The notes beneath the pieces were generated by a model that saw nothing but the letters and a program-made list of their open reading frames with translations, had not been told where the DNA came from and searched no databases. Source: Lineus longissimus (taxonomy: Eukaryota; Nemertea; Pilidiophora; Heteronemertea; Lineidae). From it: a stretch of DNA of 64,000 nucleotides. Position 1 is the stretch's first letter. The number at the start of each line of letters is the position of its first letter. Both the position numbers and the translations under genes were made by a program. Below are positions 47,973 to 60,300 of this stretch, piece after piece. Location of the stretch: positions 5,845,001 through 5,909,000 of the forward strand of contig NC_088308.1 in NCBI RefSeq assembly GCF_910592395.1, read 5' to 3'.

Positions 47973-48518
47973 TTAATGATCCATCGGCATCGCCAGTCCT
48001 TTGACAATGACAGGTTGTGCGTCCCCCTGTTCCTCGCTGTGTCCCCGGACCAGTCCATGGTGAGACGACAAGATAGGCCAACTGATGGTCGGTCTCGATG
48101 GATCCCCTGGGAGCTCGATCTTCAACATCGAATGCTGTGGCGAGTCCGACCCCATGTTGGTGTAAGCACGGAATGTTTTCTTGAGAACCAAAAACACGAC
48201 GAGCTCTCCGATTCCCACAACGACGAAGACAATTCCTGCGGAGAAGACAATCGGGTCAAAACTTTCCGTATTCGAGGCAAAGACTGCAATGACTATGGCG
48301 ATACCCACCACCATGAATATGAAACCGAGTACGATGTGCGCTGTGATGAGTTTCCGAGTGACCATCTTGATTTTGAACGTGTAGTCTTTCAATGGCCAGA
48401 GGCGGATCCCATCCGCCGTCCGTGATCGGCGGAGCAAACCTTGCCCAACGCAACAAAGAGGAACGTCACGAGACGTCACTGCCTCGTGACTGGTTTTCGC
48501 GCACATGGTGACGCACAT
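47973..48518 (-). CDS. Small two-transmembrane protein, unrecognised, intronless
   Basis: A 181-residue frame with no intron. Two hydrophobic segments, about residues 60-81 (GFIFMVVGIAIVIAVF) and 89-112 (GIVFVVVGIGELVVFL), are joined by a short loop, ASNTESFDP. The N-terminal 50 residues are basic and Cys-containing. The C-terminal 65 residues are hydrophilic with Ser, Pro and His, suggesting a hairpin membrane protein with both ends cytoplasmic. A second in-frame Met at residue 52, just before TM1, is an alternative start giving 130 residues. It lies between PSMD12 (same strand) and CATSPER3 (divergent). I do not recognise the family. The length, hydrophobic pattern and TATA-like box upstream argue that it is real. 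Confidence 0.65.
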   Translation of the reverse strand: MCVTMCAKTSHEAVTSRDVPLCCVGQGLLRRSRTADGIRLWPLKDYTFKIKMVTRKLITAHIVLGFIFMVVGIAIVIAVFASNTESFDPIVFSAGIVFVVVGIGELVVFLVLKKTFRAYTNMGSDSPQHSMLKIELPGDPSRPTISWPILSSHHGLVRGHSEEQGDAQPVIVKGLAMPMDH

Positions 48519-48565
48519 GGTCCTTGTCTATTTCTTGGCGCGAATCAGGCCCACCAGTTTATGGC

Positions 48566-48574
48566 CATAAATAG
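48566..48574 (-). promoter_or_regulatory. TATA-like box upstream of the small two-TM gene
   Basis: On the minus strand CTATTTATG lies about 50 bp before the ATG at 48518. That spacing allows a short 5' UTR of about 20 bases and supports the first ATG as the start. Inferred from position only. Confidence 0.4.
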
Positions 48575-50894
48575 GGTCACCAGTAAGCTTACACAGGAGT
48601 CCATCAAAAGTTTTAATAGTAAGTAACTTTTTTCTGAGAGACAAAATGGAGAGTAGGAATTGCCACTTTCCAATTCCCACGGGACGAAGGGTGGTCCACG
48701 ACTATTTTTCTCCTGTGTTTATTTAGATTTAAAGAAAAAAGGATCGGTGCCTCGATTTTAGATCCTTTGACAAAACAAAATATGCTCAGTGGTCCTTTTT
48801 TACAGGATACCACCAACACCCAATCCAGGAAACATTTGGGGGTCAGATTCGCCCCAGGGAGGAATAATCCGACGCAAAAAGAGATGTAGCGACGCCAAAC
48901 TACTCTCTGGAGGATGTGAATGACACCGCAGATCTGTTTTTCGTAATTTCACCGCATTTATTCGCCCGTTTGCCCGAAGAAGAGGAAGCTGTATTCCAAA
49001 CCATCACTGCACTTCCTTACAAGTTGTGCCGCATAATTGGAGTCGTTAAGTCATTGCGATGGCACAGCGTCCCCGAGAATCAATCAAGGTATTTCACGGC
49101 CCCCTGCGTCTCTACATTGTCCTTGCGTCCGGACGATTGTCTTCGGGTTGGCGGTGACCTATAAAGCTACCACAGGAGATAATCATGACGTAATGTTCGG
49201 CGGTAAATGTAGCAGTTGTGCTGATCCTTGATGCAACCAAATGATTCGCCTCGGGTGATACTTCTGTCGCAGCCAGCCGAGGCTGGGAGTTTTGGCCTTA
49301 TCATTCCGTATTTGGGGTTGTGTCTTCTCTGCAAGTCTACAGACGATGCCGGAAGTAGGAGAATACTAGAATGGTGTCCTTTCTCCGAAATACAAGTATT
49401 ATGAAAATGAACACGAACGCGTTTCGGTGATGTTTGGTAGTCTTATTCATTCCAAATCGGTCGTTTGAGGACAAAGTCACAACCAGATTGCATGACCATG
49501 CGTGTTTACAGTGCAGATAATTCGATAAACAGGTACATGTATTATATTCTACTGGTTCAACTGGACAAGTTTATGGAGATGACAGAGTCGGACGTGAGGG
49601 AGAGAATTGCATTCGAACGCCGCCTCTGCTTTAAGAGTGTAATTTAGAAGTAGTGCTTTTACTGTATGAGATCCCAGCCTTATTGAAGTTTCAAGGGTTG
49701 AAAGAGATTCAGACGTGATTTTAAGAATAGGTCAACTATGATTTCTGCAATGTGACCAAGACTATGGACGAAATCAGGTTGTGTCTGAACACAGTGTCGT
49801 TTGAGAACTTCAAAGCGCTGGCAAACGGGCTCTTTGTCTCAACAAATAGGTGTCGTGTTCAGCACTGATGCAGTTTGGCCCTTTTCTTAGCAATCTAAGA
49901 CACGTTTAGTCCTGGACGTTTGTACATAACCTGTCGGTGATGAGAATGGCCTGCGGACTGTTAGAGCACCACTGCACGGTTAGGGAGATATCGGGTCCTA
50001 ATGACAGCATGGCGTGAGGGCGGAAGCTCGTGTGCACTGACCACATGAATAATCGTCTGGTCACACCTATAATTTGGCGGGGGACCCGGTTTGTAATTTT
50101 CGGATTTGTTGCGTAGCATCAGTCACTGAATCAACGAATAAACAAAGAAGACACAATCAGCCATGTTTATCACTCGCCGCACAAAGAAGGCGAGGAAATT
50201 GTTCTGGCAGACGATACACACGAAGCGACGAAGCGCATGTCGGAATTAGAGACTCTGTAGTGTTTAGTGGGGCGGAATATTTGAGAGTCGACAGAAAATG
50301 AAATTACACCACCACAATGGAAGGATTTGTTCAAAAATTACCCAAGGCTATCAAATTCGTTTGATCTTTTTATGAAATCGTTATAGACACAGAGCGCAGA
50401 CCAGTGCATTTCGTCATCCTGATGCCGGACAGGACGAGACCGGTCCACTGCGTCAGTCCTGAGTGTAACTCAGTATGTGCAAAACTGACTTCTTTGCTTC
50501 AGAATCAAATACTATTTTCATAATCTCTAAAATAAAAAAAGTGTCCTTGTTTTATGACGAAACCACTGGCAACGTTTTCACGCCATGACGTCTGAGGTGA
50601 CGTAAATTATAGAACGTCTCCGTCCCAGATGACGTGATTTTGCGTCATTCAAGGCGAAACGCGCGCAAGATATCATGTGTCACTGTCATTGTCGTCAAAG
50701 CTGAAAAAGGCGACGAAGCCTGAACTGAACATTGCTGAACGGACTCAAAATTTTCGGTTTTATCTTCTCGATTCGTTCTTTAGATGTTGTGAATTTATCA
50801 TTACTCATGTGATGTTAGGCGTCCTGATTTGAAGTGATAGTTGGTGTATCCTTGCGATTGCGGGCACCGACCGCCCACGCACCAAAAAGTAAAC
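48575..50894. other. Divergent intergenic region between small two-TM gene and CATSPER3
   Basis: About 2.3 kb between two divergently transcribed genes. Short open frames exist (for example 48916-49164), but none has splice or homology support. The right end holds the CRE-like cluster and presumably the CATSPER3 promoter. Confidence 0.6.
50586..50647 (+). promoter_or_regulatory. Cluster of four CRE-like TGACGT motifs upstream of CATSPER3
   Basis: TGACGTCT (50586), TGACGTAA (50598), TGACGTGA (50630) and TGCGTCA (50641, reverse TGACGCA) fall within 62 bp, about 250-310 bp before the CATSPER3 ATG. CREB/CREM/ATF-type bZIP factors bind such sites, and CREM is a spermatid regulator in mammals. Function here is inferred. 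Confidence 0.45.
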
Positions 50895-51672
50895 ATGGAA
50901 TTACAGGACCAACCGAATTTAAGGGTGTCTGACCCCGCTGAAGCCAAATCAGCCATCATCAAGTTCAATCTCAATGATGAACCTGAAAGAAAAGATGGTG
51001 TCGATGACGAGCAGACGGATGAGAGTACCGGGAAGGCGAAGAGTACTCGATTGGACGCTCAATTCCATACTTTCATACGGAATATGACTGAAACGTCCCT
51101 CTTCAATGTCTTCATCATGACCGCGATTGTCCTGAATGCGTTTGCGATGGCTTTGGAGACAGACATTTCCTTGTCCGAGTTGGTTGGCCCTGATTTTTTC
51201 TCAGTGCTTGACCAGATATTCTTGGCCATCTACACCGTTGAATTCATCATGAAGATCTACGCCGAGCCTAAAGAATACTGGCGAAGTTTCTATAATTTGT
51301 TTGACTTTTTTGTTCTTGTCATGTCGTATGTCCAAGAATTTATGGTTATCATCGACCCAACTGGACAGCAGAATTTTGGTGGATTGCGGATCCTGCGAGC
51401 TCTGAGATCACTGAGGACGCTGAAAACCATCTCATTCATCCGAGGACTTCAGGTGTGTACTGTATAGCCAAACTCCCGCCGTTTTCGATTTTTGCTTCGG
51501 ACACTTATGCACTTATGTCGTAGTAACGTTGGTCGTCCGTATTGTTGCGCCAGTTGGGACAAAGACGACACTGCGACAGGAGCCAGCTCAGTTACAATAC
51601 ATTATTGGAACGAATCATTTCTTTGTTGCTCCCTTATCTTCTCCTTCTTCTTCCGTCTTCATCATCATCCCC

Positions 51673-51754
<82 letters not shown>

Positions 51755-54339
51755 TCATCGTCGTCATCATCAACTTCTTCTTATCTTCTTCTCCTTCAGG
51801 TCTTGGTCGTCGCCCTGATGGACACCATCCGGAAATCAGTGCTCAACATCGTTTCTCTCTTGCTGCTCATGATGCTACTCTTTGCCATCATGGGTTACTA
51901 CCTTTTCACCTACGATATCGAGATAAACAGCGAACAGGACCAAATTAATGCGGATCTGGTGTACGAGAATTGGGGAAATCTTGGGGCAGCCATGTTGACA
52001 CTATTTACTTTGGTCACAGTAAGTGTCCTCCCATAGCCAGTTTTCCGCCTTGAAGGCAGAGGGTGCATCTTATAATATAGGATATGAACTTTAGTCTTCA
52101 GATCTAGTATTGAGTGAAACATCAAGAGTGTCAAATGATCGAAACCCAATGTTGAATCGGCTGAAACTGAGTTCCAAAACACACTGCTTTAAAAAAGGAG
52201 CCTACTCCTGCCGTTGGTCAAATCATCATTCTCACATGCCTGGCTTCGTTTGAAATTAGATGAGAAGTAATGGTGTGGTACGAGAAAATAATATGGATAT
52301 GTCAAAATATGCACGAAAATGGGGAATATGTATTGGTAGGCGTCTCGAATAATGTGAATGAAAATAAGTTTCTCCGCAGATATATGAAATTATACTCTTC
52401 CCGCGTAACAGGTAGAGGGTTGGACCAAGCTGCAGGCAAGACTGGACGCATATGGTTTTGAATACAGCCGTCTCTACACTGTTCTCTTCATCGTCATCGG
52501 TCACTTCATCTTCACTAACGTCTTCATCGGCGTCATCATCATGAACATCAGTGATGCGACAGAAAACTTTAAGGTAATGTATGACTACACTCCTGAGGCA
52601 CTGGTTTCGGTTACACGCATAGTAATTACCAGGGCTGTAAAAAACGCGCTGCAGGAGAAGTATCCAAGCTATGTAATGTTATAGGACACGTCATGTCGTG
52701 GTGATTCTGGTTGTGACAATACAGAAAAGTGGCGCCGGGGCATATTTTAGTCATATATTATCGTTATCTACAGAAGAATCTGAGACCTCTGGTGGTGGAA
52801 AGGCAAACTAGCCAGCAACACTTTCGTGGAGACATAAGGTCCCTTTAGCAGTTGTGCCTAGTGGTCAGAAGAATAACATTTTGATAATCTCCACTATGAT
52901 CTCGCCCGAAAAATAAGATATCGCTTCATATCTTATTGGAACTTCCGCTTTTTAACAGAAATCTCAAATGAATGAGCGCCAAGCAGCGCTCCAGAACAAG
53001 AAAGATTTTACACTCCAGAGGCAGCACAAGTACGTCTCGCAGATGATGGAGAGACAGGTATGGTGAATTGATATGAGCTAGCTTTAAGAAAATGGAAAAA
53101 TGCTCAAGCAATACACATCTCTTTGGAAAAATGTTCAAGCAATACAACTCTCCGTAACAAAACTTGTAACTCTCTATCTCACTCTCAGCTAAATTATGTT
53201 CTCCACCGAATCTTTTGACACTCATATTTTGATATCTTTCAGAAACATGGGAAATATTTGAATTTTCAAGAAATGGTAAAAGAATTCGGGTTGGCGCTCA
53301 GCCACGATGATTACGTCATGATGGCAGACTTGTGTAACAATCTCCTCTGGATGGAGATGTTTATGACGTCACTGGATCACATGGATAACACCATGTACAG
53401 GTAAACGCAAAAAAAATTGTCACAGGGAAGACTGCAATTGGCTACATACATGTAGGTCTTTTCATCGAATCTATAATTATCAGCTGTCAAAAAGTTATTT
53501 TGTAGTCTACGAGCCTAATAATGACTAATAATCTGTCGCCTTGAATAGCCGTAGTCGTAAATTCTAGGAAATTCTTGCCTATACAATCGTAGGCCTACGC
53601 CAAGTCCGGCACAATGTATCTGAGAAGACAGTAGTATCACGGATGCAGAGAGCCGCCTCAGTCCATCCGCGGCAGATTCAGTTCAGACGAAATCCAAAAG
53701 GTGTCTCTGTGCTATGATATAGATTGGATCTATAAAATTCCCAGAAACAGTAACCAGAATGTATAGAAATGAAACTGCAGAAAATATTTGTGGTCTTTGT
53801 GACCAGGTTTGTGTAAGAGACGAACTTCATTATTTTATTACGTGTCCGTATTTCCGTCACATGCGAGTAAGGTTGTTTCCAAACTTAAAAGAATTACCTC
53901 AGGTTTTTTATCATGAATTTTTCCATCGCATTATGACTAAATGTTCCCGGGTAAACTTAGACAATATTCATAGTTTTTGTAAAGAATTCATCAGCTTGGT
54001 CCACCATATGTAAATGTTAAATCATGTAACCTCTTATACCCGAAAGGGTTTTTTGGAGAGAAATAAATTATGTTATGTTATGTTATGTTATGTTATGTTA
54101 TGCCATGAAAGCCACGCGTCATTCAGGACGATCTGTTTTTTCTTTTCATTTCGATATATTTCTTTGATACACAATATGAGTTGTTTTAAAGAATTTGAGT
54201 ATAGCGTTAGTTACATCTTTTTCGGAATTATGTCCACTTCAGGTGTCAGCAGCTCCATTTTGAGATCGCCCATGTTCTATCAAGCGCCATGGAGAATAAA
54301 TACAGGCAACGCTATGGGACTGCCGATATCGAAAAGTGA
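50895..54339 (+). CDS. CATSPER3: Cation channel sperm-associated protein 3
   Basis: CatSper3 is one of four pore subunits of the sperm flagellar, alkalinisation-activated Ca2+ channel. Exons: 50895-51452, 51800-52018, 52412-52573, 52959-53057, 53243-53400, 54243-54339; all AG/GT, joining to 430 residues (human about 400). S1 is near residues 68-86, S2 104-122, S3 133-152. S4 (RILRALRSLRTLK) carries Arg/Lys at three-residue spacing. S5 is near 195-222. The pore reads TLFTLVTVEGWTKLQ, S6 about 283-305, followed by a charged, Gln/Glu/Lys-rich helix (NERQAALQNKKDFTLQRQH). The start is the ATG after an upstream in-frame TTG, which is not used. The tail motifs (FxEMVKEF, QQLHFEIAHVLSSAME) match CatSper3 better than the other CatSpers. 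Confidence 0.93.
51660..51775. repeat. GTC/CGT microsatellite in CATSPER3 intron 1
   Basis: GTGGTC hexamers grade into a pure CGT run and then CATCGT. It lies between exon 1 (ends 51452) and exon 2 (starts 51800). The repeat is open in three forward frames and so makes artefactual poly-Ser, poly-Val or poly-Arg proteins. It is intronic. Confidence 0.95.
53640..54103 (+). mobile_element. 5'-truncated non-LTR retrotransposon (LINE) remnant with (TTATG)n tail
   Basis: A frame at about 53723-54013 encodes a Cys/His pattern, CGLCDQVCVRDELHYFITC, then YFRHMRVRLFP and a helical end reading SFCKEFISLVHHM before a stop. This resembles the C-terminal end of LINE ORF2 proteins. About 50 bp later the sequence ends in seven TTATG units (54067-54102), a typical LINE 3' tail. 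It lies in the last intron of CATSPER3, in the sense orientation. Confidence 0.72.
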
Positions 54340-57300
54340 GTTGATGAGCTAGGCAGGGAAAAGTCAGAGACGGGGGACTTTCCACGGACAGCTTTGAAAG
54401 GTTTTGGGTGACCACCGAGGATTTCCAGCGGGATCCGTGTGACCAGTGAACGTACCGCGTCTTTCGTAGCTGATGTCCTTGTCAGTGAGCTCAGATAGTC
54501 CGCCTTCAGAATGGTCTCCGTGCATTTCAAGATCGGTGGATTTCGTTTGCGATTTCAAAAGAGAAACTGAAGTATTACTTGTCAACACGCGTTTGTACTC
54601 AAAGTGCATCGGTTGTCTTTGATATAAGTTTCGAGCGGGAAAGAGCATAATACCTTGTAATTTTCCATGACGGTCAAGTAATTTAAAGACCGCGATCGCA
54701 CCCACCGTCTGAATTCCGCCGCAAAAGTTCTATATTGGTCAACGTCTGCAGACTCATTCTGTTCAAACTGTCTTTATTGATTTAATTAATTAGCAGAACA
54801 AGCCGTCCTCTGTCTACACGGCCAATCTCCGTGACGCGTGTTGGACAACCGTCTTCAAAATGGCGCCACGTGTCCGATAGGGTACGCATAAGGACTTCCT
54901 CTAGATCTTATCACCGTCACCACAGCCTAAATATAACAATATTACATCGTTCTGATTTATACTTAATACATCAATCAATTGTTGGCAAATCAGAGAAATT
55001 CAAACTTTTTGTTCGTTTCGCTCATAAGAATGTTGGTTTATCCAGAAACGGATGACTTACGGGAATCGGTATTGTCCGTCGCGCCAACATCACGGGCGGT
55101 GATGGTGCTTGGCGGACCAATACCGTTTAATCCCCGCCACTATCAGGCGCACTTCGGGGTGGCCGCGGATTTACTCACCCCGGCAACATGACCAGCCATC
55201 CGAATGACAATCGTACAATCTAGAAAAATAGAATCGGTGCATTCTGACGTCACTAACGTCACCACATTGTCTCCCATTACGTCCCCTAATCCGAAATCCT
55301 CTACCCCCGTTAGAACGCGTGGAATAGATTATCCTCTTAAAGTCAGATGAAGTCAACCCCTGGTGATCCCTTCTGGTATCCTACCAATTTGGACCCGTGA
55401 CTTACCGAGGATGAGCCACAGGGAGTCGAGACATTTGGCCTTGTTTACGTCCATTATCCTCTTCGATCCGGGTCATCGGTTTGGAACAAGCCAGCTTTAA
55501 AAGGCATTCCGAAGACTCTGGAGGTGTTTACATGGAAACAGTTCCCAAATAACCAATATAATGGTGATCTGTATTCTTCATCAAGATCATTGACAAAAGC
55601 CGAACTTGGCAATTGCTACCCAACCGGAGGTATTAGGTTGTCGCAATAAAAACAATACTGCATTGCAAAAAAGGTTAGAATTGCCAAACATAGCTTGTAA
55701 CCTTTTTGGCACCCCAGCCGTTGGCACCAGCAAGCTGGCCCTGAAACCGATCAAGAATATTGCAACTTGTAAGCTGTACTATTATATTGCAATATGCTGG
55801 TGATTGAGAATGTTGGTCACCAGAAATCGACTGAGCAAGTTGACAATTCGGCCATAACTGTCAGTTTCTGCCGGGAGTCAAATGCCTTTCTTGTCTCAGC
55901 AAATATCACTCGCAACACACTGCCAAATTTAGACCATTGGCACCTTATCGAAATTCTTACGACCGTTAATTTTATAGCAACATTAGATGGTTACAAATTT
56001 TCTCCATTGTGTGAGATGGGTTTAATCTAGTCAAGTGGTCATACCTACTGTCTTCCTAAACGATGTCATAAAGATTTGACCAGATCTGACAAAGGGCTGG
56101 CATTTGTGACATCCGTGGCTTAGAGACCAGTGTTTGGCTAAGGCATCCAGTTAGTTGCATTTAAACCAAGGTATGGCCATTCACCACAGGTAATACCATC
56201 TCAAGCACAATGATGATGATAATTATAGCGTTTAATGGAGAATATTATCATCTTGGCTAGTTATCTCCTCTCCATAGATCACGGCGTTGTCAGAAATAGC
56301 CTACGCCCATTATCGCCTCCTCCTCCAAGGAATTTAAACATCTCTAAATATCATCTGGTGCAGGTGCGAGGCGATGTTGCGGCAGGGGGCTTGACTGGTT
56401 ATGGTCGTTTCAGTCACCTATCCCAGGGCGAGATCCGGGCGAAAGAGGCTGACACCCGGCAAAATATAAAACGGAGGGAGTATAGAACCCAGGAGTAGAC
56501 CGAGAAAAAGGCCGGGTTACCTGTTTACCCTTCCACTGCAAGTGCATGGCACACACTTGAATGGCTGGGATAGTTTATCGTATTGATATAGCTCACTGTG
56601 ATTTAGAAGGAAACTTGGGTTTTGGATTTAGGTAACCAGGACAAAAATGCACCAATTCGCCTCCATGTGCCTGCTCATGCAGCAACAGACTAAATGCTGA
56701 CCACTAATAACGATTTCCGCAAGTGTTGTGAGGTGGTTTTGGACATGTCTAGGAAATTCTACAGTTACGTCGTATCATCTCTTGAAAATGAAATAAGTGA
56801 TGGTAGAATTAGTTTCTCCACGACGATTAGAGCGCATCCGAGAAACATTGACCACTTTTTTTATTCGTCCTTCCACTTTACCTATAAGCAAACTTGGACA
56901 CATGGCATTGTTTGGACTGCGCCGTGACGCCGGTGGCTGCGGCTCGATATGTCAACAATGGGCGGCCGCCTGCAGACGACCACGACACTTCCGATGATGG
57001 ATATTTGGCCAAGGCAACATGAGGTCGATCAAACACTGGAGGAAGAATGCAGGGGTGAAATTATGGAAAAATGACACTTTGATAAGTTTTAGTCAAGGTG
57101 CTAGACGCGGCACCTATATAAAAGAAATTAATATTTTTTTGTTGTTTTTTTTGTCCTTTTGCTTATTGAATTTCACGTGGCGCTTATCTTTGAGTTGTTC
57201 TATCTTTTCTGTAAGATGGTATTTACATTTATTTTCTACTTGAGACACTTTTATGATGCTGTCATAAAACATATTTTCTCGTAAAGTACAACGTAAGTGT

Positions 57301-60300
57301 TTGGCCGAAGATGCAAATATTTTGGGGGCAACATAAAAATGCACTTATCGCTGTAAGTCAAATACCTAATTCACATAAGACAAATGTTCCCGCAAAACAG
57401 TTGCTCCTAAACCGGACATGACCTTAAAACATCTATTAACATTTTGACCATGATTCCAACTGCTCCTCAGGGATAATTTTGAGTTCATGAGTTGCCTCCT
57501 AGGTGGCAGGCCTGAAGGAACCAGGTTTGGCCAACTAGGAGTGAAATTATGAACTAAAATAGCTGTCGCCAGCATTGCTGCTGATAGACTAATTGCAGAA
57601 AACTCTGTCCAAATATATGATTCGGGCTCTTCGAATATCATCAATTTTGTTTGCGGTCATTTCATCTCCGCGCCAATGTTTTGCTTTTGACTAATTGGCG
57701 TTGTGATCAGTTGGTTTTAAACATGGGTTACGTGGTCCTCCCGTTGTCCGTAGAGTACGCTAACCCATCATCGGGTTTTAAACGCGGTAAGCCCGTTGTC
57801 GCAGTATGCTAACCGGTCAGAAAACTAGACAGAGACAAGACGAATGTCCGATGCTTAACCTCTTCTGGCTTAATGGGGTGTCATCATTATACAGAGTGGA
57901 TAAAAATTGGGGTGTCGAACTTATAAAGGACAACCACGCCGCCAGCCATCTGTAGCGTCTGCTTACAAGGGGTAAGCGTGAAAGGTCACTGGCCCCAATT
58001 AGGATGCAAAAACTACCCTTATCTATTTAATGATAAAAAGAAGCTTTTGGGATAAGGTCAACTGGTCGCGTCATTAGGGTTGGAAAAAGATCATTGAGAG
58101 TCACGTGTTTCGCGGACGCTAAACAAACGCACCGTCTCACCATTGTTCGCTGGTGTCCATTTGGATAAAACCCGAATTGTCTCAGGCCGGGATCGTGCCA
58201 AAACAACCCCTCATCACTAAACTCATTATCACGACCTTGTCAACTCCTTGGTGCAGCTATCCATCACATCTTTCACGAGGGTGACAAAATTAGCGCCCTG
58301 TCCGGAAAATTTCGTGCAGTTCACTCAAACGCAGGTACTCGGGACTTCCGGTAAAAAGATAGGTGTCAGTTTTCACACTGTCGCATTGTCATAACGTTTA
58401 AAGCCATTATTTTTGGACCACAGATCATTATTTCCGTTATCTGTAAACTAGCTCCCTGTATTCGGAACCACGTCTGGGTGACTTTGCGATATCTCGACGA
58501 GTCTTGAGGACACTGGTGTCGGTGTCTGTCCACATGGCGCACGTGTCCATGTTTAATCGAATGTCAACAGAAGGCCAAAGGTCACCTGCAAAATCGATTT
58601 CGCGGTATCGGAATACGACTCTTGATTTGTACTACATTGGTACAACATTTGAAGAGGAATCTTATCCTAATAAAGTCCAATCTGGCGCAATTTATTAATG
58701 GAAGAAAACATGGACGACAAAGATGAAATTGATGTATGATTGAGATTGTTTTCAAGGCGGTAGATCATTCGTTCTCTCTTCAAATCATGTCAGATTGATG
58801 GACCGATATAAAAAAGTGCTTTTGTGACAGGGGTTGGATATGTGTGTTACCTCTAAATGTTAGAAATGATTCCTCCATAGATGAAAGCGGCATTGCTTAA
58901 GGATGATGTACATGTATGTTTCAAATTATCTCAGATCCGTGTTCACGCCCTTATAGTATATACTATTGGTACTATTCAACCTTTTCCGCGGCAGTACTTT
59001 TAGTCATCTGCACCTTTACCTTGAATGATACAACATCCAAACGTCGTTTTGCTCTGAGAAGCTTATCTCAACTTGATGATAACTTCTAACAAGTTTAATA
59101 AATGCTGTTTGATGGTCGTGAAATATTTTTCAGTTATTTCAGAGTTTTATTGTTGGCTCTCACAATCATAAATCGATTTGCCCAGCAGCAGCAAACAAAG
59201 AATTTATCAAACTCAACAAGTTTGACAATCTGACAAGTGTTTTATAGAGGAAATGAATGATCAGCAGTGTGCAAGCAAAGGACAATGCAACCTTTAACAT
59301 GTTTAAGAAAATGTAGAACGGAAGGACTTGAAAATTGCTTGGATATTTGTGATAGTCCACGCCACCTGACATTGCCCTCAAAGGGGTCTGCTTACAAGAC
59401 CAGCTTTTCGACGTCATGAAGTTCTTAATTAATTTCCTCAACAAATAATGCTGTTCTTTTCTTAAGGTTTTGAAAAATGCCCTCCCTTGTACTTGGTTCA
59501 AAAGTTCAAAGGATAAACTACGCGTTTTATGGAGTAGTAACGATTAAGGATAGGCAATAATGGTAATATACATTGCTCCGTGTGAATGGTAACTTGCCAA
59601 GCATAAAGAACCAAGGATTGGTATTTGTTTTAATCAGGCAAGTGGCCCATTTGAGGATTAAAGCTCCAATTTATGTCACTATCAGTAAATCACAACGGCA
59701 AATTAGATGTATTATGACTATATCGTATTTCATGTCCAACCGCTGTTTGTTACCCGATGTTTCTCCCTCTTATACACTGTTTTGTCGCAGCCTCCCCATT
59801 TCTTTGTGGCCGTCTTCCTAATGCACGGAGTCAACACAAAAGCTGTCCTGCCCATGGGGTCCAATCTACGCGGACGGGTCACAGCGAACTGCAGCTATTG
59901 TTTAACTGTGCCCCTCAGAGGTACACGTGTGCCCAGCAAGGACCCACCCTCTGCGGCAAAAGTGCATTCAATTGCTTCAGAACCCCCGCAGCCCTCCGCC
60001 AAATCATCTGCGACGTTGATCCTCCGCGCTAATTCCTGTAATGAATTCAGTGACGGTGTCCCCTGTACCAAAAGCTTACTTCTAGTGTTGTGTCTCCCAC
60101 TCTCCATACCCCAGAGTTCCCCTTCCAGCAACAACAACCCCTGCACTCACTTTAAATTACACAGAGGCGAGCTGCATAGAAAACGTCTCGGGTAAATTAG
60201 CGATAAAATAAAGTCCCTCTCATAATTAGCGACGAAATAACTCGTGCTATGGTGAATGTTTAATGAATCGCGAGAGGGTGTAGGCAGATCGTCAAGATTG

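Noticed and set aside
47976-48425. 149-residue plus-strand frame opposite the small two-TM gene
   Set aside because: It is the antisense shadow of 47973-48518, which has a hydrophobic TM pattern and an upstream TATA-like box.
51529-51818. Open frames rich in Val, Ser/Trp and Arg in CATSPER3 intron 1
   Set aside because: They come from the GTC/CGT microsatellite. Clean splice sites at 51452 and 51800 join S4 to S5 directly.
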